Under the pieces are notes generated by a model. It was given only the letters and a program-made list of their open reading frames with translations, did not search any database and was not told where the DNA came from. Below, piece by piece: positions 7,092-16,400 of a stretch of 21,468 bases of DNA. Within the stretch, counting starts at the first letter, position 1. Each line of letters opens with the position of its first letter. The position numbers and the translations under genes were made by a program. Origin of the DNA: Bacillota bacterium (GTDB taxonomy: Bacteria; Bacillota; Clostridia; Acetivibrionales; DTU013); the NCBI GenBank assembly GCA_023409615.1, contig JAEYRF010000241.1:1-21468 (forward strand), written 5' to 3'.

Positions 7092-7973
7092 ATGAAGAAA
7101 GTACTGCTTGTGTATAACCCGCTTGCAGGCAATAGAAATGTTCCGAGGAAACTCGACTATATTGTCAGCCGTTTTTTGGAGAAGGATATCCTCGCGGTTC
7201 CCTTCAGGATTAAGGGAGAAAGCGGAGCCAGGATACAGGAGGTCTTACTGCAGGATGAATACAGCTATGTTGTGGTTTCAGGCGGAGACGGCACAGTTAA
7301 TGCGATAGCAAGTATAATGCTTTCAATAGGACTTGATATCCCAATAGGTATTATTCCTGCCGGTACGTGCAATGATTTTGCCCGAAGTCTTAACCTGCCT
7401 TCAGACTTAAAAAGATGCATGGATATCATTTTGGACGGGAATATATCGCACATCGATGCAGGCCTGGTTAATGGGGAAAAATACTGCCTGAACACATGCG
7501 CAGGGGGGAATTTTGTTGATGTCTCATACAGCACCAACAGTGAATTTAAGAAAAATTTCGGCCCGCTTGCTTATTATTTGACTGCTCTTGGCGAATTTAC
7601 CAATTTGAAAACTGTCAATCTGAAATTGACCACTGATGATGAGGTTGTAGAGGGTGATTTCCTTCTGTTCCTCATTTTGAACGGAAAGCATGCTGCAGGA
7701 CTGTCTAACCTTGTTGGTGCCGCAGACCTGTCTGACGGTTATATGGATATTGTACTTTTGAAAAACTGCCTTCATATTGAGATGGCAGGGTTGTTTTTCA
7801 AGATACTGAATAATGATTTTGTAAATGATAGAAATGTAAAATGGCTTAGAACTAAAAAATGTACTATCGAGGGCGACAAGGGCTTCAATCTCAGTATTGA
7901 CGGCGAAGAATGGAAAGGTCTTCCTATTACAATAGAGTTTATTCGCCGTGTACTCCAGGTTTTTGTGAAATAG
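7092..7973 (+). CDS. YegS/DagK-type lipid kinase
   Basis: A 293-residue member of the diacylglycerol kinase catalytic domain family, which phosphorylates diacylglycerol or similar lipids at the membrane with ATP. Motifs are VYNPLAGN near the N-terminus, the nucleotide loop GGDGTVN (64-70), GTCNDFARSL (91-100), and a C-terminal SIDGEEW typical of the family. Length fits DgkB/YegS/BmrU. ATG 7092 is seven bases after GGAGG (7080-7084); the frame extends upstream into the recombinase end, but that has no ribosome binding site. It is the first conserved chromosomal gene after the recombinase island. Confidence 0.9.
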   Translation: MKKVLLVYNPLAGNRNVPRKLDYIVSRFLEKDILAVPFRIKGESGARIQEVLLQDEYSYVVVSGGDGTVNAIASIMLSIGLDIPIGIIPAGTCNDFARSLNLPSDLKRCMDIILDGNISHIDAGLVNGEKYCLNTCAGGNFVDVSYSTNSEFKKNFGPLAYYLTALGEFTNLKTVNLKLTTDDEVVEGDFLLFLILNGKHAAGLSNLVGAADLSDGYMDIVLLKNCLHIEMAGLFFKILNNDFVNDRNVKWLRTKKCTIEGDKGFNLSIDGEEWKGLPITIEFIRRVLQVFVK

Positions 7974-8020
7974 GATTCTGCTAATAACCCACTTCTTTTT
8001 TGTAATAATCACACAACACG

Positions 8021-8047
8021 GACATATATTTATATTGTTCATGCTTT
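8021..8047 (+). promoter_or_regulatory. Possible sigma-E-like promoter for spoIVA
   Basis: GACATAT (8021-8027) and CATGCTTT (8040-8047) resemble the sigma-E -35 and -10 elements, with a spacer about one base short of ideal. In Bacillus subtilis spoIVA is under mother-cell sigma-E, which makes a site here expected. The match itself is modest. Confidence 0.3.
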
Positions 8048-8073
8048 GCTTATTGATTAAGGGGGGTTATCAG

Positions 8074-9552
8074 GTGGAAAAATACAGTATATATCAGCAG
8101 ATCGCTGAGCGGACTCAAGGAGATATTTATATAGGTGTTGTCGGGCCTGTCAGAACGGGGAAGTCGACCTTGATAAAAAGGTTCATGGATTTACTGGTTA
8201 TACCCAATATTGAAAACGTATACAACCGTGAGAGGGCAAAGGATGAGCTGCCGCAAAGTGCTACAGGACGCACTATTATGACGACGGAGCCTAAATTTGT
8301 GCCGAACGAAGCGGTTGAAATCATTTTGGATGAAGCCCTGAAGCTCAAAGTCAGAATGGTGGACTGCGTTGGCTATCTTGTCAAGGGTGCGCTGGGTTAT
8401 CTTGAGAATAACTCCCCAAGAATGGTCTCGACTCCATGGTTTGATTATCAGATACCATTTGAACAGGCTGCTGAGCTGGGCACAAGAAAGGTAATCAACG
8501 ATCACTCGACAATTGGTCTGGTTGTGACGACGGACGGCAGTATTACCGACATTCCCAGAGAAGACTATATTGAGGCGGAAAAAAGGGTTATCGATGAACT
8601 TAAAGCAATCAATAAGCCCTTTGTAGTCGTACTTAACTCTGTGGTACCAAGTGATCCGGAAACAGAAACCCTTAGGCTGGAGCTGGAGGAAAGATATGAA
8701 GTCCCGGTTGTCAGCGTTAACTGCGCCCAAATGAGAAATGATGATATGGCCGGAATTATGGAGCGCATACTGTATGAATTCCCAATCTGTGAAATTGGTA
8801 TCAACATACCAAAGTGGGTCGAGACTCTGGAACAGGATCATTGGCTTCGCGTCGATATGCTTCAATCCATTCGTGACTCATTCAGGGGAATTACGAAAAT
8901 ACGTGAGGCAAAGGACGCTATACAGAAGTTTGCCGAGTATGAGTTCGTAAAAATGGCAAACCTTTCCGAAATAAATTCAGGAATGGGTAATATGCTTCTG
9001 AATATTGAAACACCGGATAATCTGTTTTACAAGGTACTCAGCGATACAACCGGACTTCAGATCGAGGGTGAGCATCGGTTGATCAGCTTAATGAAGGATC
9101 TGGCCAGGGTTAAAAGAGAATATGAAAGAGTGGAGTTTGCATTGCACGAGGTGAAGGTGAAGGGATATGGCGTTGTGACACCTCAGATGGAGGAGATGAC
9201 ACTCAATGAACCGGAAATTATCAGGCAGGGGAATCGGTTCGGCGTCAAACTGAGAGCCAGCGCACCTTCGGTACATATGATCAGAGCAGATATCGAAACT
9301 GAAATCGCACCACTTGTAGGCACTGAGAAACAGTCAGAAGAGCTTGTAAATTATTTGTTGAAGGAATTTGAAAGTGAGCCGGGAAAGATTTGGGAGTCTA
9401 ATATTTTTGGAAAATCGCTGCATGAACTGGTTAGTGAGGGATTGCACAACAAGTTGAACAGAATGCCGGAGGATGCACAGTTCAAGCTTCAGGAAACACT
9501 GCAGCGGATCATTAATGAAGGCAGCGGGGGATTGATCTGTATCATACTGTAA
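8074..9552 (+). CDS. spoIVA: Stage IV sporulation protein A
   Basis: The 492-residue product has the same length as Bacillus subtilis SpoIVA, the ATPase that polymerises on the forespore surface to form the base of the spore coat. It starts MEKYSIYQQIAERTQGDIYI and has the Walker A loop GPVRTGKS (24-31) with K30. The TRAFAC-like domain continues to about residue 240, then comes a helical middle part and the characteristic C-terminus ending in LICIIL. GTG 8074 follows AAGGGGGG by seven bases and reproduces the known start. The gene appears monocistronic, with a terminator after it. It shows that the organism, or a recent ancestor, makes endospores. Confidence 0.97.
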   Translation: MEKYSIYQQIAERTQGDIYIGVVGPVRTGKSTLIKRFMDLLVIPNIENVYNRERAKDELPQSATGRTIMTTEPKFVPNEAVEIILDEALKLKVRMVDCVGYLVKGALGYLENNSPRMVSTPWFDYQIPFEQAAELGTRKVINDHSTIGLVVTTDGSITDIPREDYIEAEKRVIDELKAINKPFVVVLNSVVPSDPETETLRLELEERYEVPVVSVNCAQMRNDDMAGIMERILYEFPICEIGINIPKWVETLEQDHWLRVDMLQSIRDSFRGITKIREAKDAIQKFAEYEFVKMANLSEINSGMGNMLLNIETPDNLFYKVLSDTTGLQIEGEHRLISLMKDLARVKREYERVEFALHEVKVKGYGVVTPQMEEMTLNEPEIIRQGNRFGVKLRASAPSVHMIRADIETEIAPLVGTEKQSEELVNYLLKEFESEPGKIWESNIFGKSLHELVSEGLHNKLNRMPEDAQFKLQETLQRIINEGSGGLICIIL

Positions 9553-9579
9553 CAGACAGCGCTGCACTTTAATCATACG

Positions 9580-9617
9580 GGACGTATCTTCATGTTTTGT
9601 GAAGGTATGTCCTTTTT
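9580..9617 (+). terminator. Rho-independent terminator after spoIVA
   Basis: A 13-bp stem pairs GGACGTATCTTCA (9580-9592) with TGAAGGTATGTCC (9600-9612), including two G-U pairs and a 7-base loop, followed by five T (9613-9617). Confidence 0.85.
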
Positions 9618-9690
9618 GTGTCATAAAAACCTTCAAATGCAACAATTCATGTGGTAATATAAAGCATAGTGTTTTTATTTGGAGGATTTT

Positions 9691-11430
9691 ATGGACAGCA
9701 GAAAAACATATGATTTTTGGATGGAAAGCGATTACTTTGATTCGGCCACTAAAAAGGAACTGGAACAGATCAGTGATAATCCCGGAGAGGTAGAGGAAAG
9801 GTTTTACAGGGATCTGGAATTCGGTACGGGAGGCCTGAGAGGAGTCATTGGCGCCGGTACTAACCGGATCAATATATATACGGTAAGAAAAGCCTCCCAA
9901 GGTCTGGCCAATTACATGCTGAAGAATGTGAAGAATGCCGGAAAACGCGGCATTGCTATTGCCTATGACTGCAGGCGTATGTCTCCCGAGTTTTCGCTGG
10001 AGGCGGCAAGAGTCTTTGCAGCCAATGGTATCGTTGCGTATCTGTTTGATGAGCTTCGTCCGACTCCCGAGCTTTCATTTGCTGTCAGGCACCTAAATAC
10101 AGCAGCCGGCATCGTCGTTACCGCAAGCCACAATCCGAAGCAGTATAATGGATACAAGGTATATGGAGAGGACGGAGGCCAGCTTCCTCTGGAAGCCTCC
10201 GAAGCGGTTTTAAATGAAATTGAGGGAATCTCAGATATTACAACAATCAAACCCATGGCAGAGAGCGAAGCCTTTGAAAAAGGTATGATTATAATGATAG
10301 GCAGTGAGGTTGACAATGCCTATATCAACAGCCTGAAAACGCTGGTGGTTAACCCGGCAGCAATTACCAAAGCTGCAGACACAATGAAAATCGTCTACAC
10401 TCCGTTGCATGGTTCCGGTAATAAGCCGGTTAGAAGGATTCTTAGTGAAATTGGCTTTAAAAACGTATTTGTTGTTCCCGAACAGGAGATGCCTGATACT
10501 GAATTTAGTACAGTCAAATCCCCCAATCCTGAGGAAAAGGATGCCTTCAAGCTGGCAATTGAGCTGGCGAAGAAGGAAGGTGTCGACCTGATTATTGGCA
10601 CTGACCCGGATAGTGACAGAGTTGGTGTAGTTGTCAAGAGTTCTTCAGGCGAATATATGGTACTTACAGGAAACCAAACCGGCTGTCTGCTGATGGAATA
10701 CATACTGTCCCAGAAGAAAGCGTCGGGAACGCTTCCGGCAAATGGATTTGTTGTCAAAACAATAGTCACCAGCGAGATGTCACGCAAAATTGCGGAATAT
10801 TATAGTGTTGAACTGATGGAAGTACTCACAGGCTTTAAGTTTATTGGTGAGAAAATTAAGGAATTGGATGAAACCGGGATTAAGAAGTATCTATTTGGTT
10901 TTGAAGAAAGCTATGGCTATTTGGCCGGAACCTTTGCCCGGGACAAGGATGCAGTTGTGGCAAGCATGCTCATCAGTGAGATGGCAGCATACTATAAAAA
11001 CCGTGGAATGTCACTGTATGAAGGGCTCCAGGAAATGTTTAGAAAATATGGTTATTTCGTTGAGGGAATTACATCCTTTACACTTGAGGGGAAAGAAGGC
11101 GTTGAGAAGATCAGCGCAGCCATGGAAGAACTTAGGGCGCACAAAACCGATTCCTTTGGAGAATGCCGTATTGCAGCTGTCAGAGATTATCAGGAAAAAG
11201 AGATCATCCGTTTCCCGGTAGGAACAAAAGAAGCTTTGGACCTTCCTGAATCCAATGTACTGTACTATGAACCGGCAGATGGATCATGGTTCTGCATAAG
11301 GCCTTCAGGCACCGAGCCGAAAATTAAAATATATTATGGTGTTTCAGGAGCATCAGAGGAAAAGGCTCAGCGAAAGCTTGATGTACTAAAAGAAACTATT
11401 ATAGGGGAGATTAAGAAGCTTCTCTATTGA
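9691..11430 (+). CDS. Alpha-phosphohexomutase (phosphoglucomutase/phosphomannomutase)
   Basis: A 579-residue enzyme of the alpha-D-phosphohexomutase superfamily, close in length and layout to Bacillus PgcA. It interconverts glucose-1- and glucose-6-phosphate, or the mannose equivalents, feeding glycogen, cell-wall and exopolysaccharide precursors. The four family motifs are present: TASHNP with phosphoserine S146, metal loop DPDSDR (D305, D307, D309), sugar loop GFEESYGY (403-410), and phosphate loop RPSGTEPKIKI near the C-terminus. ATG 9691 follows GGAGG (9681-9685). Motif-level reading cannot settle glucose versus mannose preference. Its end overlaps the convergent gene by seven bases. Confidence 0.93.
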   Translation: MDSRKTYDFWMESDYFDSATKKELEQISDNPGEVEERFYRDLEFGTGGLRGVIGAGTNRINIYTVRKASQGLANYMLKNVKNAGKRGIAIAYDCRRMSPEFSLEAARVFAANGIVAYLFDELRPTPELSFAVRHLNTAAGIVVTASHNPKQYNGYKVYGEDGGQLPLEASEAVLNEIEGISDITTIKPMAESEAFEKGMIIMIGSEVDNAYINSLKTLVVNPAAITKAADTMKIVYTPLHGSGNKPVRRILSEIGFKNVFVVPEQEMPDTEFSTVKSPNPEEKDAFKLAIELAKKEGVDLIIGTDPDSDRVGVVVKSSSGEYMVLTGNQTGCLLMEYILSQKKASGTLPANGFVVKTIVTSEMSRKIAEYYSVELMEVLTGFKFIGEKIKELDETGIKKYLFGFEESYGYLAGTFARDKDAVVASMLISEMAAYYKNRGMSLYEGLQEMFRKYGYFVEGITSFTLEGKEGVEKISAAMEELRAHKTDSFGECRIAAVRDYQEKEIIRFPVGTKEALDLPESNVLYYEPADGSWFCIRPSGTEPKIKIYYGVSGASEEKAQRKLDVLKETIIGEIKKLLY

Positions 11431-12041
11431 GATTCGAATATTTCTTTCAATTCTTCCTTGATTCTGTGGCAGGGAGTATTTTCATCAAAGTCTTCCTGCC
11501 CGGAACACTTTCTATAAAGGTTATAGTTCACAGACGCGCAGATGTGGCATGGCTTTGAACTTGTGCAAAGGCCGGTTTCAAGTCCCTCGAGGATCTCGAA
11601 ATTGGAGACGGCTGCAGGACTGAACATAGAACAAATATTTTTATGATACTGAGCTTGCGGAAGCCTTTTAAAGTGGTAACAGGGTTTCCTGTAATACCAG
11701 GGGACAGGCATACTCTCATCGTCAGGGTAGGAACTTTCCTTGTAAATCAACCCTGGAAGAGAAGGACTACACCTGATATATGTGCCGGCACTGCATTTCA
11801 AGCAGTTGCTGTGGCATCGGGAGCGTACAAGGTTGGCACAGAATACGCAGCTTGTATATTCTTCAGATGTATGCTTCTGATATAGTTCAGGTAGATATTC
11901 CTTTAAAAAATGCAACTTGTATTGTGCATCATCAGACAATAGAGTGATAGGATTAAAAGAAGCTACTGTTCTGTACAGTTTTTTTAATAAATAAAGCAGG
12001 CGTTCTGTAATATCTCTTTGTATGATATTTTCAGATGACAT
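11424..12041 (-). CDS. Cysteine-rich protein of unknown function
   Basis: A 205-residue soluble protein with about 17 cysteines: a CVFC pair, then RSRCHSNCLKC, PCYHF, and CHIC near the C-terminus. A metal or Fe-S protein is plausible. The N-terminal 60 residues are helical and charged. I do not recognise the family. ATG 12041 is preceded by GGAGG, but with a 13-base spacer; TTG 12053 is the other in-frame option, though it sits one base after that site. It is convergent with the phosphohexomutase gene and overlaps it by seven bases, with no terminator between. Confidence 0.75.
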   Translation of the reverse strand: MSSENIIQRDITERLLYLLKKLYRTVASFNPITLLSDDAQYKLHFLKEYLPELYQKHTSEEYTSCVFCANLVRSRCHSNCLKCSAGTYIRCSPSLPGLIYKESSYPDDESMPVPWYYRKPCYHFKRLPQAQYHKNICSMFSPAAVSNFEILEGLETGLCTSSKPCHICASVNYNLYRKCSGQEDFDENTPCHRIKEELKEIFESQ

Positions 12042-12290
12042 CTTATTATCCAAGCCTCCATTAGTAAAAATTCATAATACATATATTACCATAATTAGCT
12101 CAAAACAACAGCTATTGCCCGATGCAAGGCTTATTCCGGGAAATATGATACATAATTATTCATAAATTGCAAAATTATTTGCTTTTTTATATTGATATAT
12201 GAAGGAATAATGATAATTATGTCGAATATGTGAACTTATAGATAAATCAAATTTACTAATGAGATTTTAGAAAATCCCCTGGAGGCCTTG
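12042..12290. other. Divergent intergenic region
   Basis: A 249-base AT-rich gap between two divergent genes must hold both promoters. Candidates such as TTGATA (12192-12197) lack a convincing -10. I see no riboswitch or coding frame that I can support. Confidence 0.4.
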
Positions 12291-13355
12291 ATGCGCAAAG
12301 TAAAAGTAGACGCGATACAGACAGGTGAAAAATTAGCTCGTACTATATTTAGCCCTGATGGTGGTGTATTACTTACCGAAGGCGTAGAGTTGACGAATGG
12401 TTTTGTAGGACGACTCAAGCAGTATGGTATTTCAGAAATTTACCTGCAGGATGATATATCTGCCGGTATCGAAGCCAAGGATGTCATCGAGGATCAGACC
12501 CGCAACGAAGCTGTGGTTCTTGTAAAGAAAATGATGTGTAATTACCAGTTTTCACCTACACTGGATGTAACAAAAGTGAAAACCATGGTAAACAAGATAT
12601 TGAATGAACTGCTGGAAAACGATAATATTCTTTATAATCTTTCTGAAATCAAGTCTGTAGATGACTATACTTTTGAGCATTCGGTGAATGTCTGTATTCT
12701 TTCGCTGATTACTGGTATCGGACTTGGATTTGATCAGAGCGGACTCAAAGAACTTGGTATCGGGGCCATGCTACATGATATTGGGAAACTCTGCATCCCC
12801 CGAGAAATATTGCAAAAGCCTTCACAGCTTACGGTCGAAGAATTTGAGGAGATCAAAAAGCATACGATCCTCGGCTATGAACTACTGAAGAAAAGCAATC
12901 AGGTAGATATGGTTTCTGCCTATATTGCATTTGGTCATCATGAAAGATATGATGGGAGCGGTTATCCGCTTCAGTTGAAAGATGAAAACATTCAGATCTG
13001 CGCCAGAATCGTTGCAGTCGCTGATGTATACGATGCGTTGACCTCTGATCGCGTTTACAGGAAGAAACTCAACCCTAATGAGGTCTATGAATATATTACA
13101 ACTCTTGGTGTCCATCACTTCGACCCAAGGGTCATCGAAAGTTTTGTCAAATATGTCTCAATTTACCCTGTTGGAACAGGGGTGCTGCTCAATACAAGAG
13201 AGCGTGGTATAGTTGTGCGTGAAAACAGACTAATGCCTACAAGACCTGTTATACGGATTGTCTATGACGAAACCATGAAAAAACAGAATATTTTTAAAGA
13301 AATCGACCTATCTGAGCTGACCAATATTTTCATTGCCGGCAGTTGTGAGGTATAA
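12291..13355 (+). CDS. HD-GYP domain protein, probable c-di-GMP phosphodiesterase
   Basis: A 354-residue protein with an N-terminal region of about 110 residues (beginning MRKVKVDAIQTGEKLARTIF, DUF3391-like) and an HD-GYP domain at about 120-320. Ligand residues are all visible: H130 in FEHSVN, the HD pair LHDIGK (H162, D163), H191, the HHERYDGSGYP motif (H216, H217, GYP 224-226) and D245 in VADVYDALTSDR. The family hydrolyses cyclic di-GMP to pGpG or GMP. There is no membrane segment, so it is cytoplasmic, and no receiver domain, so its input is unknown. ATG 12291 is five bases after GGAGG. It lies 93 bases before dnaE, with a hairpin between. Confidence 0.92.
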   Translation: MRKVKVDAIQTGEKLARTIFSPDGGVLLTEGVELTNGFVGRLKQYGISEIYLQDDISAGIEAKDVIEDQTRNEAVVLVKKMMCNYQFSPTLDVTKVKTMVNKILNELLENDNILYNLSEIKSVDDYTFEHSVNVCILSLITGIGLGFDQSGLKELGIGAMLHDIGKLCIPREILQKPSQLTVEEFEEIKKHTILGYELLKKSNQVDMVSAYIAFGHHERYDGSGYPLQLKDENIQICARIVAVADVYDALTSDRVYRKKLNPNEVYEYITTLGVHHFDPRVIESFVKYVSIYPVGTGVLLNTRERGIVVRENRLMPTRPVIRIVYDETMKKQNIFKEIDLSELTNIFIAGSCEV

Positions 13356-13358
13356 TAG

Positions 13359-13418
13359 GAGAGTGGACATTCCTGCAATAGTTTGTGTGAAGGATTGTGC
13401 ATAGGAGTATCCACTTTC
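13359..13418 (+). other. Long imperfect hairpin before dnaE
   Basis: The outer stem pairs 13359-13367 with 13410-13418 (nine pairs, one G-U). An inner stem pairs about 13369-13379 with 13394-13408, with bulges. There is no T run after it, so it is not a standard terminator. It could be a structured leader, an RNA-stability element or a processing site between the HD-GYP gene and dnaE. Confidence 0.45.
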
Positions 13419-13448
13419 ATATAGCCAACTCAGAGGAGGGGTTTACTA

Positions 13449-16400
13449 ATGGCCGAAGCATCTATGGCAGTGCCGGGCTTTGTGCATCTTCATGTCCATA
13501 CAGAGTACAGCCTGCTTGATGGTGCAAACAGAATACCGGATCTGATTGCGCGCACAGCGGAGCTGGGTATGAATAGTATTGCAATTACAGATCATGGTGT
13601 AATGTATGGCGTTGTGGATTTCTATAAAACAGCTAAAAAAAATGGTATCAAACCGATTTTAGGTTGTGAGGTATATACGGCAAAGCGTAAGCGGTTTGAC
13701 AAACAACCAGGCCTTGATGCAGATCAAGGTCATCTAGTGTTGCTTGCAAGGAATAACGAAGGCTATAAAAACCTCATGAAGATTGTATCTATAGGCTTCA
13801 CTGAGGGATTCTACTATAAACCCAGGATTGATACGGATGTGCTCAGGCGTTACTCAGGAGGAATCACGGCATTGAGTGCATGCCTTTCCGGCGATGTGCC
13901 GAAAGCCATTCTGGAGGGCGACTATAGCAAAGCCAGGAAACTAGCATTGGACTATAATGAAATTTTCGGGCAGGGTAATTTTTTTCTTGAGCTGCAGAGC
14001 AATGGGATCGAAGAGCAAAATTTGGTTAACCAGAATCTGATCAAGCTTTCCAGAGAAACAGGTATTCCACTTGCTGCTACTAATGATGCACATTACCTGA
14101 GGCGTGAGGACGCAAAAGCACATGAAGTTCTCCTCTGTATCCAGACCGGTAAAAAAATCACTGACGAAGACAGAATGAAATTCAGCACGGATGACTTTTA
14201 CATCAAAACGCCTGAAGAAATGACAGCGGCCTTCAAAAACATACCGGAGGCGCTTGAAAATACGGTAAAAATAGCCGAAAGCTGCAATGTGGAACTGGAG
14301 TTCAACAAGCTGCATCTTCCCCAATTTGAAGTCCCTGAAGGACGTGAACCCTTTGAGTACTTAACCTGCCTTTGCTATGAAGGCCTCAAGCGTCTATATG
14401 GCGATAATGCTGCAAATCCGGAGTATACACAACGACTTGAATATGAGCTGCAGGTAATCAGGCAAATGGGGTATGTGGATTATTTCCTGATTGTATGGGA
14501 CTTTATCAAATATGCAAAAGACAACGGTATCATGGTAGGCCCGGGCAGAGGATCTGCCGCAGGAAGTCTTACCTCGTACAGTCTGGGAATTACCAGCATA
14601 GATCCTTTGAAATATAACCTTCTTTTCGAAAGATTCCTGAACCCGGAAAGAGTCACCATGCCTGATATTGATATTGACTTCTGCTATGAAAGAAGGCAGG
14701 AGGTAATTGACTATGTCGTCCGTAAATATGGAGATGATAGAGTTGCGCAGATCATTACCTTTGGGACCATGGCAGCCAGAGCCGCCATCAGGGATGTTGG
14801 CAGAGCCCTGGATATTCCATATGGAGATGTGGACCAGATTGCAAAAATGATCCCTTTCCAGATTGGTATGAATATCGATAAAGCTCTTGAATTGAATCCG
14901 GAGCTTAAGATGAAGGTCGAGGAGGACGATAAAGCGGCGGAACTGATTAACACCGCAAGACTGCTTGAGGGAATGCCAAGACATGCCAGCACCCATGCAG
15001 CCGGAGTGGTGATTTCAAAGGATCCCATTACAGAATATGTTCCGCTACAGAAAAATGATGAAAGTGTGACAACACAGTTTACAATGGGTCTCCTGGAGGA
15101 GCTTGGCCTGTTGAAAATGGACTTTTTAGGGCTTAGGACGCTTACTGTGATTAGGGATGCTATCGAACTAATTTTCAAAGATTATGGCATCCAAATAGAT
15201 ATAGAAAAATTGAATATGGAAGATGTGGACGTTTATAAAATGATCGGTGAAGGGAAGACCTCTGGTGTATTCCAGCTTGAAAGCGCAGGAATGACTCAGT
15301 TTATGAAGGAACTGCAGCCGGAAACGCTGGAGGATGTAATTGCCGGAATTTCATTATATAGGCCGGGTCCTATGGAATCAATTCCTAGATACATCAGATA
15401 TAAGAACCACCCGGGAGAGATTACATATGAACACATACTGCTTGAGAAAATATTGGATGTGACTTATGGCTGTATGGTATATCAGGAGCAGGTAATGCAG
15501 ATCGTCCGTGAGCTTGGTGGCTATTCCTATGGCCGCTCTGACCTTGTCAGACGAGCCATGTCCAAAAAGAAGCACGATGTGATGCAGAAGGAAAGGGAAA
15601 ACTTTATCCATGGGATTGTGGATGAGGAAGGGACAATTCTCGTCCGGGGGGCTGTCAGAAACGGGGTCGATGAGAAAAGCGCAAACCGCATTTTTGACCA
15701 GATGATGGATTTTGCCAGCTACGCATTCAACAAGTCCCACGCGGCTGCATATGCTGTAGTAGCATATCAGACCGCCTGGCTAAAATATTACTACCCGGTC
15801 GAGTTCATGGCGGCATCGCTCAACAGTTTCCTGGGAACAAGTGATAAGGTTTCCTATTATGTTCACGAATGCAAGCAGATGGGTATAGAAGTGCTGCCAC
15901 CCGACGTCAATGAAAGCGATGTCAAGTTCACGGTGATAAATAAGAAAATCAGATTTGGAATGGCTGCTGTTAAAAATGTCGGAGAAAGCGCTGTTGGAGA
16001 GTTGATACGGGAACGCAATGATAAGGGGCCATTTAAAAGCTTCGGGGATTTCTGTGAAAGGATCGGCAGCAAGGATTTCAATAAAAGATGCGTCGAGAGC
16101 CTTATTAAATGCGGTGCATTTGATTCCTTCGGTATATACAGGTCGAAGATGATGGCTGTGTATGAAAAGCTTCTCGAAGGCGCGCAGCAGAGTAGAAAGA
16201 GCAAGCTGGAAGGGCAGCTTTCACTGTTTGAAATACCCGGTGAAGTCCAGTCCATGAAAACCGAGGAAAGCTATCCGCAACTAAATGAGTTCACGCCCAG
16301 AATGCTGCTGTCGATGGAAAAGGAAATGCTGGGATTATACGTATCAGGGCATCCTCTGGATGAATATGAAGAGGAGATTGAGGAGCAGACTACGATAAAC

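Noticed and set aside
8191..8865. A 224-codon minus-strand open frame
   Set aside because: It is wholly antisense to spoIVA, which matches its family over its full length.
11833..11848. A TTGGCAC sequence with GG-N10-GC spacing, like a sigma-54 promoter
   Set aside because: It lies inside the cysteine-rich gene on the opposite strand, more than 400 bases from any plus-strand gene, and the -12 part reads ACGC, not TTGC.
12054..12290. Possible c-di-GMP riboswitch ahead of the HD-GYP gene
   Set aside because: I looked for the conserved GEMM core and could not find it; the short GC patch near 12118-12146 does not form a good fold.
14394..14996. A 200-codon minus-strand open frame
   Set aside because: It is antisense to the dnaE palm domain and has no gene-like features.
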